Source of the DNA: Gammaproteobacteria bacterium
GTDB taxonomy: Bacteria; Pseudomonadota; Gammaproteobacteria; Pseudomonadales; Azotimanducaceae
Assembly (NCBI GenBank): GCA_016874135.1
Contig: VGVE01000007.1
Coordinates: 1 to 64,000, forward strand
Length of the DNA stretch: 64,000 nt
Direction of reading: 5' to 3'
Shown here: positions 17,739 through 26,483 of the stretch, piece after piece
How positions within the stretch are numbered: position 1 is the first letter of the stretch
How the letters are laid out: every line of letters begins with the position of its first letter
Made by a program: the position numbers and the translations under genes
Notes under the pieces: model-generated
What the model saw: only the letters and a program-made list of their open reading frames with translations
What the model was told of the DNA's origin: nothing
Databases searched by the model: none

Positions 17739-17918
17739 CGGGCTCCCCCTGATTTTTTTCTTGCGATCGGAATACGGTCAGTTCGGTAAGGGCCGGCAAA
17801 ACCGGCGCCTTGGGCATCAAATCAACCGGACTATACTCCCGGCGGCCGAATCCGTTAAGGCGCACTTTTTGCCGTTCAGGCGTATCGGCGGGACGAACAG
17901 CAGACGGGAGTGGTCTCT

Positions 17919-18320
17919 ATGCGATCGGTAAAAGTCAAAGACTACATGTCGACGCGAGTGATTACGTTCCGGCCGGAAACCAACGTGGTTGAAGCCATGC
18001 GGGCCTTCCTGGACCACAACATCTCCGAAGCTCCAGTGATCAGTGAAGACGGCCGAGTGGTCGGCATCCTGTCCGAAGCCGACTTGATGCGGGCGGTCAT
18101 CCAGGACAGCTATTACGATGAAGCCGGCGGCATCTTCGGTGACTTCATGAAATCGCCGGTGGAGACCATCAACTCCTATGACGACATCTACAGCGTTGCC
18201 GAGAAGTTCATCGCCGACGGCAGACGCCGCTATCTGGTGGTTGATGATGGCCACCTGGTGGGCCAAGTCAGTCGTTCGGACGTGCTGCGGGCAGCTGAGG
18301 ATTTCCCTCAGCGCAGGTAG
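17919..18320 (+). CDS. Paired CBS-domain protein
   Basis: This 133-residue protein consists of two tandem CBS motifs (MSTRVITFRPETNVVEAMRAF with ISEAPVISEDGRVVGILSEADLM, and a second half ending YLVVDDGHLVGQVSRSDVLRAA). Stand-alone CBS pairs bind adenosine nucleotides and regulate partners; the partner here is unknown. The ATG at 17919 has CGGGAG about 8 bp upstream; a GTG at 17910 is an alternative. Divergent from the thiolase operon and convergent with gatB. Confidence 0.85.
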   Translation: MRSVKVKDYMSTRVITFRPETNVVEAMRAFLDHNISEAPVISEDGRVVGILSEADLMRAVIQDSYYDEAGGIFGDFMKSPVETINSYDDIYSVAEKFIADGRRRYLVVDDGHLVGQVSRSDVLRAAEDFPQRR

Positions 18321-18345
18321 TCTGCGAAGGCTCGGTCCGAGTTGG

Positions 18346-18366
18346 AAAAAGGCTCAAGGCTTGAGC
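18346..18366 (-). terminator. Rho-independent terminator overlapping the gatB stop codon
   Basis: On the minus strand GCTCAA-GCC-TTGAGC folds as a 6-bp hairpin followed by CTTTTT. The gatB TGA lies inside the 3' arm, so termination begins almost at the stop codon. The stem is short, so efficiency is uncertain. Confidence 0.6.
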
Positions 18367-19802
18367 AGCTCCGCGAGCAACTCATTTACCGATTTCGGGT
18401 TGGCGGTGCCTTTGGTTTTTTGCATGACCTGGCCGACGAAGAAGCCGAGTACCTTGGTCTTCCCCGTGCGGAACTGTTGAACCTGGTCGGGGTTAGCGGC
18501 GATCAGCTCACCGATCAGGCTGCGCAGCGCATCGCGGTCATCCATCTGGCGAAGGCCTGCCGCGTCGATGATGGCATCGACTTCCCCACCAGAGTCCCAC
18601 AAGGTGTCAAAGACTATTTTGGCGGTTTTTGAGGACAGAGTGCCATCACTCAGCCGGCAGATGAGTTGGCCGAGGCAGAGAGCAGGAACCGGACAACCGT
18701 CGATCATCAGACCGGATTCGTTCAGGCGCGCGGATACGTCGTTGATGAGCCAGTTGGCAGCAAGCCTCGGATCGGCTCCCGTCGTCAGAACCGCCTCAAA
18801 GTAGATCGACAGATCCGGATCGTCAGCGAGGGCGGCAGCAACGACGCCCGCGAGACCGAAGGATGATTGATAGCGCACGGCGCGCGCCGCAGGCAGCTCC
18901 GGCATGGAACTGCGCACTGCTTTGATGAGATTTTCATCAAGAACCAGCGGCAGCAGATCCGGATCCGGAAAGTAACGGTAATCCTCGCTCGATTCTTTTA
19001 CCCGCATGGTCCGGGTTTCATTGCGCTCGGCGTCATAGAGCCGGGTTTCACGAATGATCGTGCCACTGGATTCAAGCACATCGATTTGCCGTTCAATCTC
19101 GTAGTCGATGGCTTTTTCAACGAACCGGAACGAGTTGATGTTCTTGATTTCGGTCCGGACACCGAGTTCGGTTTGGCCCACCCGGCGCACGGATACGTTC
19201 GCGTCGCAGCGCATGCTGCCTTCCTGCAATTGGCCATCACAGATGCCGATGCTTCGAACCAGCAACCAGAGCGCCTTGAAGTAGGCGGCCGCATCCGCTG
19301 CTGTGCGAAGATCAGGTTCGGAAACGACTTCAAGCAGGGGCGTTCCGGCCCGGTTGAGGTCGATACCGCTCTGCCCAGGCAGAAGCTCATGCACACTCTT
19401 GCCCGCGTCTTCTTCGAGATGAGCGCGGGTTATCCGGATCGACAGAGGTTGCCCGTTCGCGCCGGTAAACGTGAGTACACCTGCACCCACCACCGGCCGC
19501 TCGAACTGGCTGATTTGATAGCCCTTCGGGAGATCCGGGTAAAAGTAGTTCTTCCGCTCAAAGGTGCTGTGTTGGTTAAGTTGGGCATTGATGGCGAGAC
19601 CAAACCGGATGGCCATTCGCACGGCTTCGAGGTTGAGCACCGGCAATGTCCCGGGCAGTGCTAGGTCGATGGGGCAGGCCTGGGCGTTGGGCGCGGCGCC
19701 GTACGCTGTTGCTGCTCCGGAGAACAGCTTGCTCGCGGTCATGAGCTGGACGTGGACCTCCAGGCCAATGACCGCCTCATATCCCCGCAGATCGGCGCTC
19801 AC
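18354..19802 (-). CDS. gatB: Asp-tRNA(Asn)/Glu-tRNA(Gln) amidotransferase subunit B
   Basis: GatB is the tRNA-binding and kinase subunit of GatCAB, which amidates mischarged Glu-tRNA(Gln) or Asp-tRNA(Asn). The sequence begins VSADLRGYEAVIGLEVHVQL, contains KNYFYPDLPKGYQISQ and MRCDANVSVR, and ends in a YqeY-like tail (ANPDQVQQFRTGKTKVLGFFVGQVM). I set the start at the GTG at 19802, which overlaps the gatA stop as GTGA and gives 482 residues; an upstream ATG at 19838 is also open. Third gene of gatC-gatA-gatB. Its presence implies that at least one of AsnRS or GlnRS is missing or supplemented. Confidence 0.96.
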   Translation of the reverse strand: MSADLRGYEAVIGLEVHVQLMTASKLFSGAATAYGAAPNAQACPIDLALPGTLPVLNLEAVRMAIRFGLAINAQLNQHSTFERKNYFYPDLPKGYQISQFERPVVGAGVLTFTGANGQPLSIRITRAHLEEDAGKSVHELLPGQSGIDLNRAGTPLLEVVSEPDLRTAADAAAYFKALWLLVRSIGICDGQLQEGSMRCDANVSVRRVGQTELGVRTEIKNINSFRFVEKAIDYEIERQIDVLESSGTIIRETRLYDAERNETRTMRVKESSEDYRYFPDPDLLPLVLDENLIKAVRSSMPELPAARAVRYQSSFGLAGVVAAALADDPDLSIYFEAVLTTGADPRLAANWLINDVSARLNESGLMIDGCPVPALCLGQLICRLSDGTLSSKTAKIVFDTLWDSGGEVDAIIDAAGLRQMDDRDALRSLIGELIAANPDQVQQFRTGKTKVLGFFVGQVMQKTKGTANPKSVNELLAELLKP

Positions 19803-21301
19803 GACAAGACCGCCGCATCCGCAGTCTGGCGGTGCCAATCCGTCGACTGCTGGAAGTGCACACCGAGTGACAGCAGCAGATCCTCACGGAAGTGGGGAGC
19901 GATCAGCTGCATTCCATATGGTAAGCCTTCAATGAATCCACATGGCAAGGTCATCGCAGGCAATCCGGCGAGGCTCACCGGAGTGGTGTAGATGTCCTGT
20001 TGGTACATCGCAACCGGGTCGTGCGTGAGCTCTTCGCGCCGAAATGCCGGGCCCGGTGTGGTGGGCGCCAAGAGCACATCGACATCTGCAAACGCGGTCA
20101 GAAAATCCTGTTGGATGAGACGGCGGATGCGCTGTGCCTTCTGATAGTAGGCTTCGTAGTAGCCTACCGAGAGTGCGTACGTGCCAGTCAGGATGCGCCT
20201 TTTCACTTCGGTGCCGAAGCCGTCGGTTCGCGATTGAACGTACAAGGTCCTGAGGTCCACGGCGTCTTCCGCTCGACGGCCGTATCGAACACCGTCGAAG
20301 CGGGAGAGGTTGGCGGACGCTTCTGCTCCAGAGATGACGTAGTAGGCCGGAATCGCTGGGCGGGAATGTGGCAGATCGACCTCGGTGACCGTATGCCCGA
20401 GTGATTCAAGGGTTTTGCGGGCTGCTTCCAGACATTCTTCGGCATCGCCCCGCAAACCATTGAAGTACTGGCGTGGCATACCGAGACGAAGTGGGGAGGG
20501 AGAACTCGGCGGCACACCGTTGCGCAGCGCATCGAGCCAGTCGTCTTCGCGGGCAGCGCTGGTTGAATCGAGCGGATCAAAACCCGCCATGGTGGCAAAG
20601 AGTGTGGAGCAGTCCTCGACGGAACGGGCGAACACCCCGCCCTGATCAAGACTCGATGCGAAGGCGATCATGCCATAGCGTGAAACGCGCCCATACGTTG
20701 GTTTCAATCCGACCACGCCGCAGAACGATGCCGGCTGACGTATGGAGCCGCCGGTGTCAGTACCTGTAGCGAGCGGTGCCTGGCCTGCGGCGACTGCGGC
20801 GGCGCTGCCCCCGGAGGAACCGCCAGGCACCCGGGACAGATCCCAGGGATTCGCGACCGGTCCGAAAAAAGAATTTTCGTTCGACGATCCCATCGCAAAC
20901 TCGTCCATGTTGGTCTTGCCAAGCATGACGGCGCCGGAGGCGCGAATTCGTGACGTTGCAGTGGACTCATACGGCGCGACGAAGCCCGACAACATCCGCG
21001 AACCGCACGTGGTGCGCAAACCAGAGGTACAGAACACATCCTTGCACACCCACGGTATCCCGGTCAGCGGTTGTGCCTCGCCATTGCGGATCTTGATATC
21101 CGCACTCTTCGCCGCTGCCAGTGCGCCTTCAACGTCGATCGTGATGAAGGTGTTCAGTCGGCTCTGCTGTTGTTCGATACGCTTCAGGAAATGCTGCGTG
21201 AGTTCGAAGCTCGATAGGTCTCCGGCCCGAAGCGCCGCCGCGAGCGTACGCACATCCGCCCGGGATAGCTCGTGATTCAACAACTCGGCGTACTCATTCA
21301 A
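19799..21301 (-). CDS. gatA: Asp-tRNA(Asn)/Glu-tRNA(Gln) amidotransferase subunit A
   Basis: GatA is the amidase subunit, releasing ammonia from glutamine for GatB. Amidase-signature catalytic residues are visible: Lys in GIPWVCKDVF, cis-Ser in GGSSGGSAAAVAAG and the nucleophile Ser in TGTDTGGSIRQPASFCG. The start is uncertain. Family alignment places it near LNEYAELL, where only TTG codons occur (21301, 21283, 21280). The TTG at 21301 overlaps the gatC stop and gives 500 residues, slightly long for the family. The open frame reaches an ATG at 21442, but that would lie deep inside gatC. Confidence 0.94.
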   Translation of the reverse strand: MNEYAELLNHELSRADVRTLAAALRAGDLSSFELTQHFLKRIEQQQSRLNTFITIDVEGALAAAKSADIKIRNGEAQPLTGIPWVCKDVFCTSGLRTTCGSRMLSGFVAPYESTATSRIRASGAVMLGKTNMDEFAMGSSNENSFFGPVANPWDLSRVPGGSSGGSAAAVAAGQAPLATGTDTGGSIRQPASFCGVVGLKPTYGRVSRYGMIAFASSLDQGGVFARSVEDCSTLFATMAGFDPLDSTSAAREDDWLDALRNGVPPSSPSPLRLGMPRQYFNGLRGDAEECLEAARKTLESLGHTVTEVDLPHSRPAIPAYYVISGAEASANLSRFDGVRYGRRAEDAVDLRTLYVQSRTDGFGTEVKRRILTGTYALSVGYYEAYYQKAQRIRRLIQQDFLTAFADVDVLLAPTTPGPAFRREELTHDPVAMYQQDIYTTPVSLAGLPAMTLPCGFIEGLPYGMQLIAPHFREDLLLSLGVHFQQSTDWHRQTADAAVLS

Positions 21302-21575
21302 CGAAGCGGGGTACGACGTAGTAACCGTCGTGGGTGTGGGTCGTGATTTGCTGCAGTGCAGCCCGATCCACCTGTTCAATAATCTTGTCTGCACGCAGTC
21401 TTTGCTGCATGTCGAGGGGATTTGCCATCGGTACCACCCCATCAGTCGTAACGGCCTGCATCGAATCGATCATGTTGATGATGTTGGCCAGGTCGCCTTG
21501 CACCAGTTCGCGCTCCGCCGCAGTCAGTTTCAGGGCAGCAAGGGCACAAAGATGGTCAATGTTGATGCTGGACAT
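21294..21575 (-). CDS. gatC: Asp-tRNA(Asn)/Glu-tRNA(Gln) amidotransferase subunit C
   Basis: GatC is the small clamp that stabilises the GatA-GatB interface. The 93-residue product starts MSSINIDHLCALAALKLT and has the family's C-terminal LRADKIIEQVDRAALQQ ... GYYVVPRFVE. The ATG at 21575 was chosen over one at 21623, because GatC normally starts just before this first helix. First gene of the amidotransferase operon and divergent from mreB. Confidence 0.93.
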   Translation of the reverse strand: MSSINIDHLCALAALKLTAAERELVQGDLANIINMIDSMQAVTTDGVVPMANPLDMQQRLRADKIIEQVDRAALQQITTHTHDGYYVVPRFVE

Positions 21576-21651
21576 CGGGTCCTGCTCGTCTTGGTGGCGT
21601 TCTGATGGTGTCGAGGGGTTCACCCGCAGGTCAACCGGGCGCGAAGCCTAA

Positions 21652-21680
21652 TTGATTGAAATCGGATTGACCATTACAGT
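21652..21680 (+). promoter_or_regulatory. Promoter candidate for mreBCD
   Basis: TTGATT and TACAGT are spaced by 17 bp in the 249-bp gatC/mreB divergent gap, about 145 bp before the mreB ATG. Assigned by eye. Confidence 0.5.
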
Positions 21681-21773
21681 GTGAGCGCCCACAGACACCC
21701 CGTCCTCCGGTCGCCTTCTGCGGCATTAGCCAACACCTGACGAGTGACATCCGGCACAGCAGCACACCAGTAA

Positions 21774-22865
<1,092 letters not shown>

Positions 22866-22899
22866 TCCGTGCGAATGACGCTGACCGCGGGAGCGTCCC

Positions 22900-23841
22900 A
22901 TTAAGGCCCTGTTCGCCCGCGAATCAGGCGCGGGTTACCTTCTCCTGGCGCTGGTCATCGTCTCGATTATCGTCATGACGATCGACAGGAGTACCCGCCT
23001 GCTCGAGCCGTTACGTGAAACCGTACTGACCTTGCTCACACCGGTGACCGTACTTGGCGAATCTCCCTACCTGTTGGGCCGCATTGCGGCCGATACGCTG
23101 GCCAGCCGTGAATCACTCGAAGCCCGACTGAAGGCGCTGGAGGCTGACAATCTGGCGTTGTCACACCTCGCGCAACAGTACCGGGTACTGCGGGAAGAGA
23201 ATGACCGTTTGCTGGCGCTGGCCGGCAGCCGCGCGCGGCTGCCGGTCGATGTGCTCGCCGCAGAAATCATCGGTATCGTTCCCACAGCCAATTCCCATCA
23301 GGTCATCGTCGACAAGGGTCGACGCGAGGGCGTTGCAGCCGGGCAGGCGGTAATCGACGCATCAGGCCTCTTCGGTCAGGTGATTGAGACCGGCCAATAC
23401 ACCAGCCGGGTACTGTTGGTCGCAGATCGAGACCATGCGGTCCCGGTGGAAATCAACCGCAATGGTGTGCGCAGTGTTGCCGGCGGCAGTGGACACATCG
23501 ACCGGCTCGAGCTCGAATTCGTTCCAGTGACGACCGACATCAAACCCGGTGATCTGGTGGTGACTTCAGGTCTTGGCGGCCGATTCCCGCGAGGCTATCC
23601 GGTCGGTGAGGTGAAGGCGGTGAGCATCGATCCGATTTCGAGCTTTGCCGTGGTCAGCGTCAAGCCGGCAGCACAGCTCGACCGTTCCCGCCACGTACTC
23701 ATCACTGTCGGCGAGATCCCGGAAGTGTTGCTCTCGCTGGACGGCGTGGCCCCTGAAGCAACACCGAACCCGCTGCCCGCAGCCCCTTCGAGCGATGCCA
23801 CCGCACCCTTGACTCCTGGCGCCGCGGAAGGTCCACAGTGA
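22900..23841 (+). CDS. mreC: Rod-shape-determining protein MreC, apparent ATT start
   Basis: MreC is a bitopic periplasmic protein of the elongasome. The frame is open from 22885. There is no ATG, GTG or TTG before an ATG at 22975, yet residues before that ATG form the expected N-terminus (KALFARES) and a membrane anchor (AGYLLLALVIVSIIVM). The ATT at 22900 aligns with family starts (MxPLF) and has GGGAG 6 bp upstream. I therefore propose an ATT start (313 residues); a CTG at 22909 is an alternative. The coiled coil (LEARLKALEADNLALSHLAQQYRVLREEN) and beta domains (TSGLGGRFPRGYPVGEV) follow, then a Pro/Ala-rich tail. The stop overlaps mreD. Confidence 0.85.
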   Translation: MKALFARESGAGYLLLALVIVSIIVMTIDRSTRLLEPLRETVLTLLTPVTVLGESPYLLGRIAADTLASRESLEARLKALEADNLALSHLAQQYRVLREENDRLLALAGSRARLPVDVLAAEIIGIVPTANSHQVIVDKGRREGVAAGQAVIDASGLFGQVIETGQYTSRVLLVADRDHAVPVEINRNGVRSVAGGSGHIDRLELEFVPVTTDIKPGDLVVTSGLGGRFPRGYPVGEVKAVSIDPISSFAVVSVKPAAQLDRSRHVLITVGEIPEVLLSLDGVAPEATPNPLPAAPSSDATAPLTPGAAEGPQ

Positions 23842-24341
23842 ATCCTGCCCGGGGTGGCTGGTTCATTGGCCTGACGCTGTTCCTGGCACTTGTACTGGCG
23901 GCGATCCACCTGCCGCAGGAGTGGCCTGAGTGGCTCGGCTGGATGCGCCCGCAGTGGACTGCTGTCGTCGTGTTTTTCTGGGTGTTGCACTTTCCTAACC
24001 GCTTCGGCCTGATCTGGGCCTGGGTGCTCGGCGTGTTACTCGACGTGCTGCAAGCGGATCCGCTCGGGCTCAATGCGCTGTCGCTGGCGACGATAACGTA
24101 CGTGACCTGGAAGCTGTACGAACGCTTGCGGATGTATACGGTGGTGCAGCAGTGTGGGGTTGTTTTTCTGTTGACCGCAGCCGCAGAACTGTTCCGGTTG
24201 CTCGTTCACGCGCTCTGGCTGGATCGGGAGATTTCGTTCCTGTTCATCACTGGCGCGTTGATGAGTGCGTTGATCTGGCCACCTGTTGAGGCGTTGTTGT
24301 TGCAACTCTCCAGCCAGTTCAGGGTGGACGAGCGGGGGTGA
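23838..24341 (+). CDS. mreD: Rod-shape-determining membrane protein MreD
   Basis: This 167-residue integral membrane protein has about five hydrophobic segments (for example WFIGLTLFLALVLAAIHLP and FGLIWAWVLGVLLDVLQADPLG, which carries the family GxxLDxLxxxPLG pattern). It partners MreC in the elongasome. GTG start in a GTGA overlap with mreC. Length typical (about 160). Confidence 0.93.
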   Translation: MNPARGGWFIGLTLFLALVLAAIHLPQEWPEWLGWMRPQWTAVVVFFWVLHFPNRFGLIWAWVLGVLLDVLQADPLGLNALSLATITYVTWKLYERLRMYTVVQQCGVVFLLTAAAELFRLLVHALWLDREISFLFITGALMSALIWPPVEALLLQLSSQFRVDERG

Positions 24342-24351
24342 AAGTCAGCTT

Positions 24352-24951
24352 GTGGCGCAACCAGTTCTGATTCTTGCTTCCCGATCACCTCGCCGTGCCG
24401 ATCTGCTGCGGCAAATCGGTGTTCCGATTGAAGTTCTTGAAGCCGACATTGATGAGTCACCGCGGCGCGGTGAGGCACCGACCGCATGCGCCCGGCGTCT
24501 CGCCGAGCTCAAGGCCAAAACAGTGTTCGAACGCACCGCCGGTCGGTTGCCGGTTCTGGGGGCGGACACCATCGTGGTGGTGGGCGGCGTGCCACTTGGC
24601 AAGCCCGCGAGTGATTCGGAGCACCTGCGAATGCTCGAGCGCCTGTCCGGCCAGAGCCACGAAGTCGTCACCGCAGTCTGTCTAATGACGGCCCACCATG
24701 CCTTCAGTGAAGTCGTGACGACGACGGTCGAGTTCTCTTTGATCGAAGCAGAAACTGCTGCGGCCTATGTGGCAACCGGCGAGGGTCGGGACAAGGCGGG
24801 TGGCTACGGCATCCAGGGTATTGGCGGAATATTCGTCAAAAGGCTGGTCGGGAGTTACAGTGCGGTGGTCGGTCTGCCACTGGCAGAAACAGAGTCGTTT
24901 CTCCGTCAGGCTGGGCTGGATACGTGGCAGAACCGTCAGCATGAAATCTGA
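24352..24951 (+). CDS. maf: Maf family nucleoside-triphosphate pyrophosphatase
   Basis: Maf proteins hydrolyse non-canonical or pyrimidine NTPs to NMPs. The 199-residue protein begins VAQPVLILASRSPRRADLLRQ (conserved S-R-S-P-R-R loop) and has GADTIVVVGGVPLGKP, the ERLSGQSHEVVTAV segment and DKAGGYGIQGIGG near the end. The GTG at 24352 is the start best matching family proteins, 10 bp after the mreD stop; an ATG at 24286 would overlap mreD. It overlaps the rng start by 11 bp. Confidence 0.92.
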   Translation: MAQPVLILASRSPRRADLLRQIGVPIEVLEADIDESPRRGEAPTACARRLAELKAKTVFERTAGRLPVLGADTIVVVGGVPLGKPASDSEHLRMLERLSGQSHEVVTAVCLMTAHHAFSEVVTTTVEFSLIEAETAAAYVATGEGRDKAGGYGIQGIGGIFVKRLVGSYSAVVGLPLAETESFLRQAGLDTWQNRQHEI

Positions 24952-26473
24952 GCTCCTCATCAATGTCACCCCCTTCGAAACCCGGGTTGCGCTGGTGCTC
25001 GACGGTTTGTTGCACGAATTGCAGATTGCCAGGGCCAGTGGCGGCAGCCTTACGGGCAACATCTATCTGGGTCGTGTGGAGCGAATCCTGCCGGGTATGC
25101 AGGCGGCCTTCGTGGCAATCGGTCTCGACCGGCCCGGCTTTCTGCACGTACGCGATATCGCCCCGGGCAGCACGGGCGTAACACCGGCATTCGGCGACGG
25201 TTCAGCTGACAGCGCTGATGCTCTCGAGCCCGATATCGTGGAACTTCTCCATGAAGGCCAGCAGATTCTGGTTCAGATCAGTAAGGATCCGATTGGCAGC
25301 AAGGGCGCGCGGCTGTCGACAGACCTGGCGCTTGCATCCCGGTATGTGGTGGTGATGCCGTTCGATTCACACGTCGGGGTGTCCCAGCGAATCGAGGCGC
25401 CGGACGAGCGTGACCGGCTGCGCAGCACGATTGAGGCCATACGGAGCCGGGAACGGATTGCACTCGGCGCAATTGCGCGCACCGTGGCCGACGGAGCATC
25501 GGAAAGCCAGCTTGATATGGACCTCGCTTATCTGGCGCGCGTGTGGGAACGCGTTCGTCAGCGACGTTCGGAGAATCGGGCTCCGGCTCTGGTTTATGAA
25601 GAGCTGCCCATCCAGATCCGCGCCATGCGGGACATCGTCACGGCGGAAGTTGAAGCCATCACCATAGATGATGATCAGACTTATGAACGCGTCCGCCGCT
25701 TCGTCGATGAGTTTTTGCCGGAGTTTTCTGATCGAGTCCATCGCCACGCGGAACAACGGCCATTGTTCGAGCGCTACGGCATGGAAGATGAAATCCGCCG
25801 GGCACTTGATGCCAAAGTAGCATTGCGCTGTGGTGGTTCGCTGATCATCGAACAGACCGAGGCCATGGTGACGATCGATGTGAACACCGGTGGCAACCTC
25901 GGCAGCCGGACGCTCGAAGACACAGTCTTTCGCACTAATCTCGAAGCGGCCCAGGTGATTCCGCGGCAGCTGCGATTGCGGAATCTGGGCGGAATCATCG
26001 TCGTGGATTTTATCGATATGCATGATGAGGACCACAAGCGACAGGTGCTGCGGGCGCTGGAGAAAGCATGTGAAGGCGATTCTGCACGCCCTCGCATCGA
26101 GGGGTTTTCCGCGTTCGGGCTTGTGCAGATGAGCCGCAAACGAACCCGGGAGTCTCTGATTCGACAGATGTGTGAACCCTGTAGCGTCTGTGCCGGTACG
26201 GGTCATGTGAAATCGGCTGAAACGGCCTGCGTCGAGATCCTGCGCAGCCTGATGTATCACACCCGCCAGAACGTGAACGCATCGAAACACACTGGTTTTG
26301 TCGTTCGCGCGAGTCAGGCGGTCATCGACCGCTTGCTCGACGAAGATGCGCCACTGCTTGCGACCCTCAAGTCCGGGATGGAGAGGGCGGTTCGCCTGCA
26401 GGTGGAACCGTGTTATGGGCCGGGCCAGTTTGATCTGGTCTCTGTGTCTGCCGCACCACCGACTGCTGACTGA
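24941..26473 (+). CDS. rng: Ribonuclease G
   Basis: Endoribonuclease for 16S rRNA 5' maturation and mRNA decay. The 510-residue protein starts MKSELLINVTPFETRVAL, followed by an S1 domain (GNIYLGRVERILPGMQAAFVAIGL). The catalytic Asp residues lie in VTIDVNTGGN and IIVVDFIDMHDEDH, and the Zn-link CEPCSVCAGTGHV matches the RNase E/G family. The ATG at 24941 was chosen because RNase G starts here; the frame is open to 24767 inside maf. Intact. Confidence 0.96.
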   Translation: MKSELLINVTPFETRVALVLDGLLHELQIARASGGSLTGNIYLGRVERILPGMQAAFVAIGLDRPGFLHVRDIAPGSTGVTPAFGDGSADSADALEPDIVELLHEGQQILVQISKDPIGSKGARLSTDLALASRYVVVMPFDSHVGVSQRIEAPDERDRLRSTIEAIRSRERIALGAIARTVADGASESQLDMDLAYLARVWERVRQRRSENRAPALVYEELPIQIRAMRDIVTAEVEAITIDDDQTYERVRRFVDEFLPEFSDRVHRHAEQRPLFERYGMEDEIRRALDAKVALRCGGSLIIEQTEAMVTIDVNTGGNLGSRTLEDTVFRTNLEAAQVIPRQLRLRNLGGIIVVDFIDMHDEDHKRQVLRALEKACEGDSARPRIEGFSAFGLVQMSRKRTRESLIRQMCEPCSVCAGTGHVKSAETACVEILRSLMYHTRQNVNASKHTGFVVRASQAVIDRLLDEDAPLLATLKSGMERAVRLQVEPCYGPGQFDLVSVSAAPPTAD

Positions 26474-26483
26474 ATCGCCCGGC

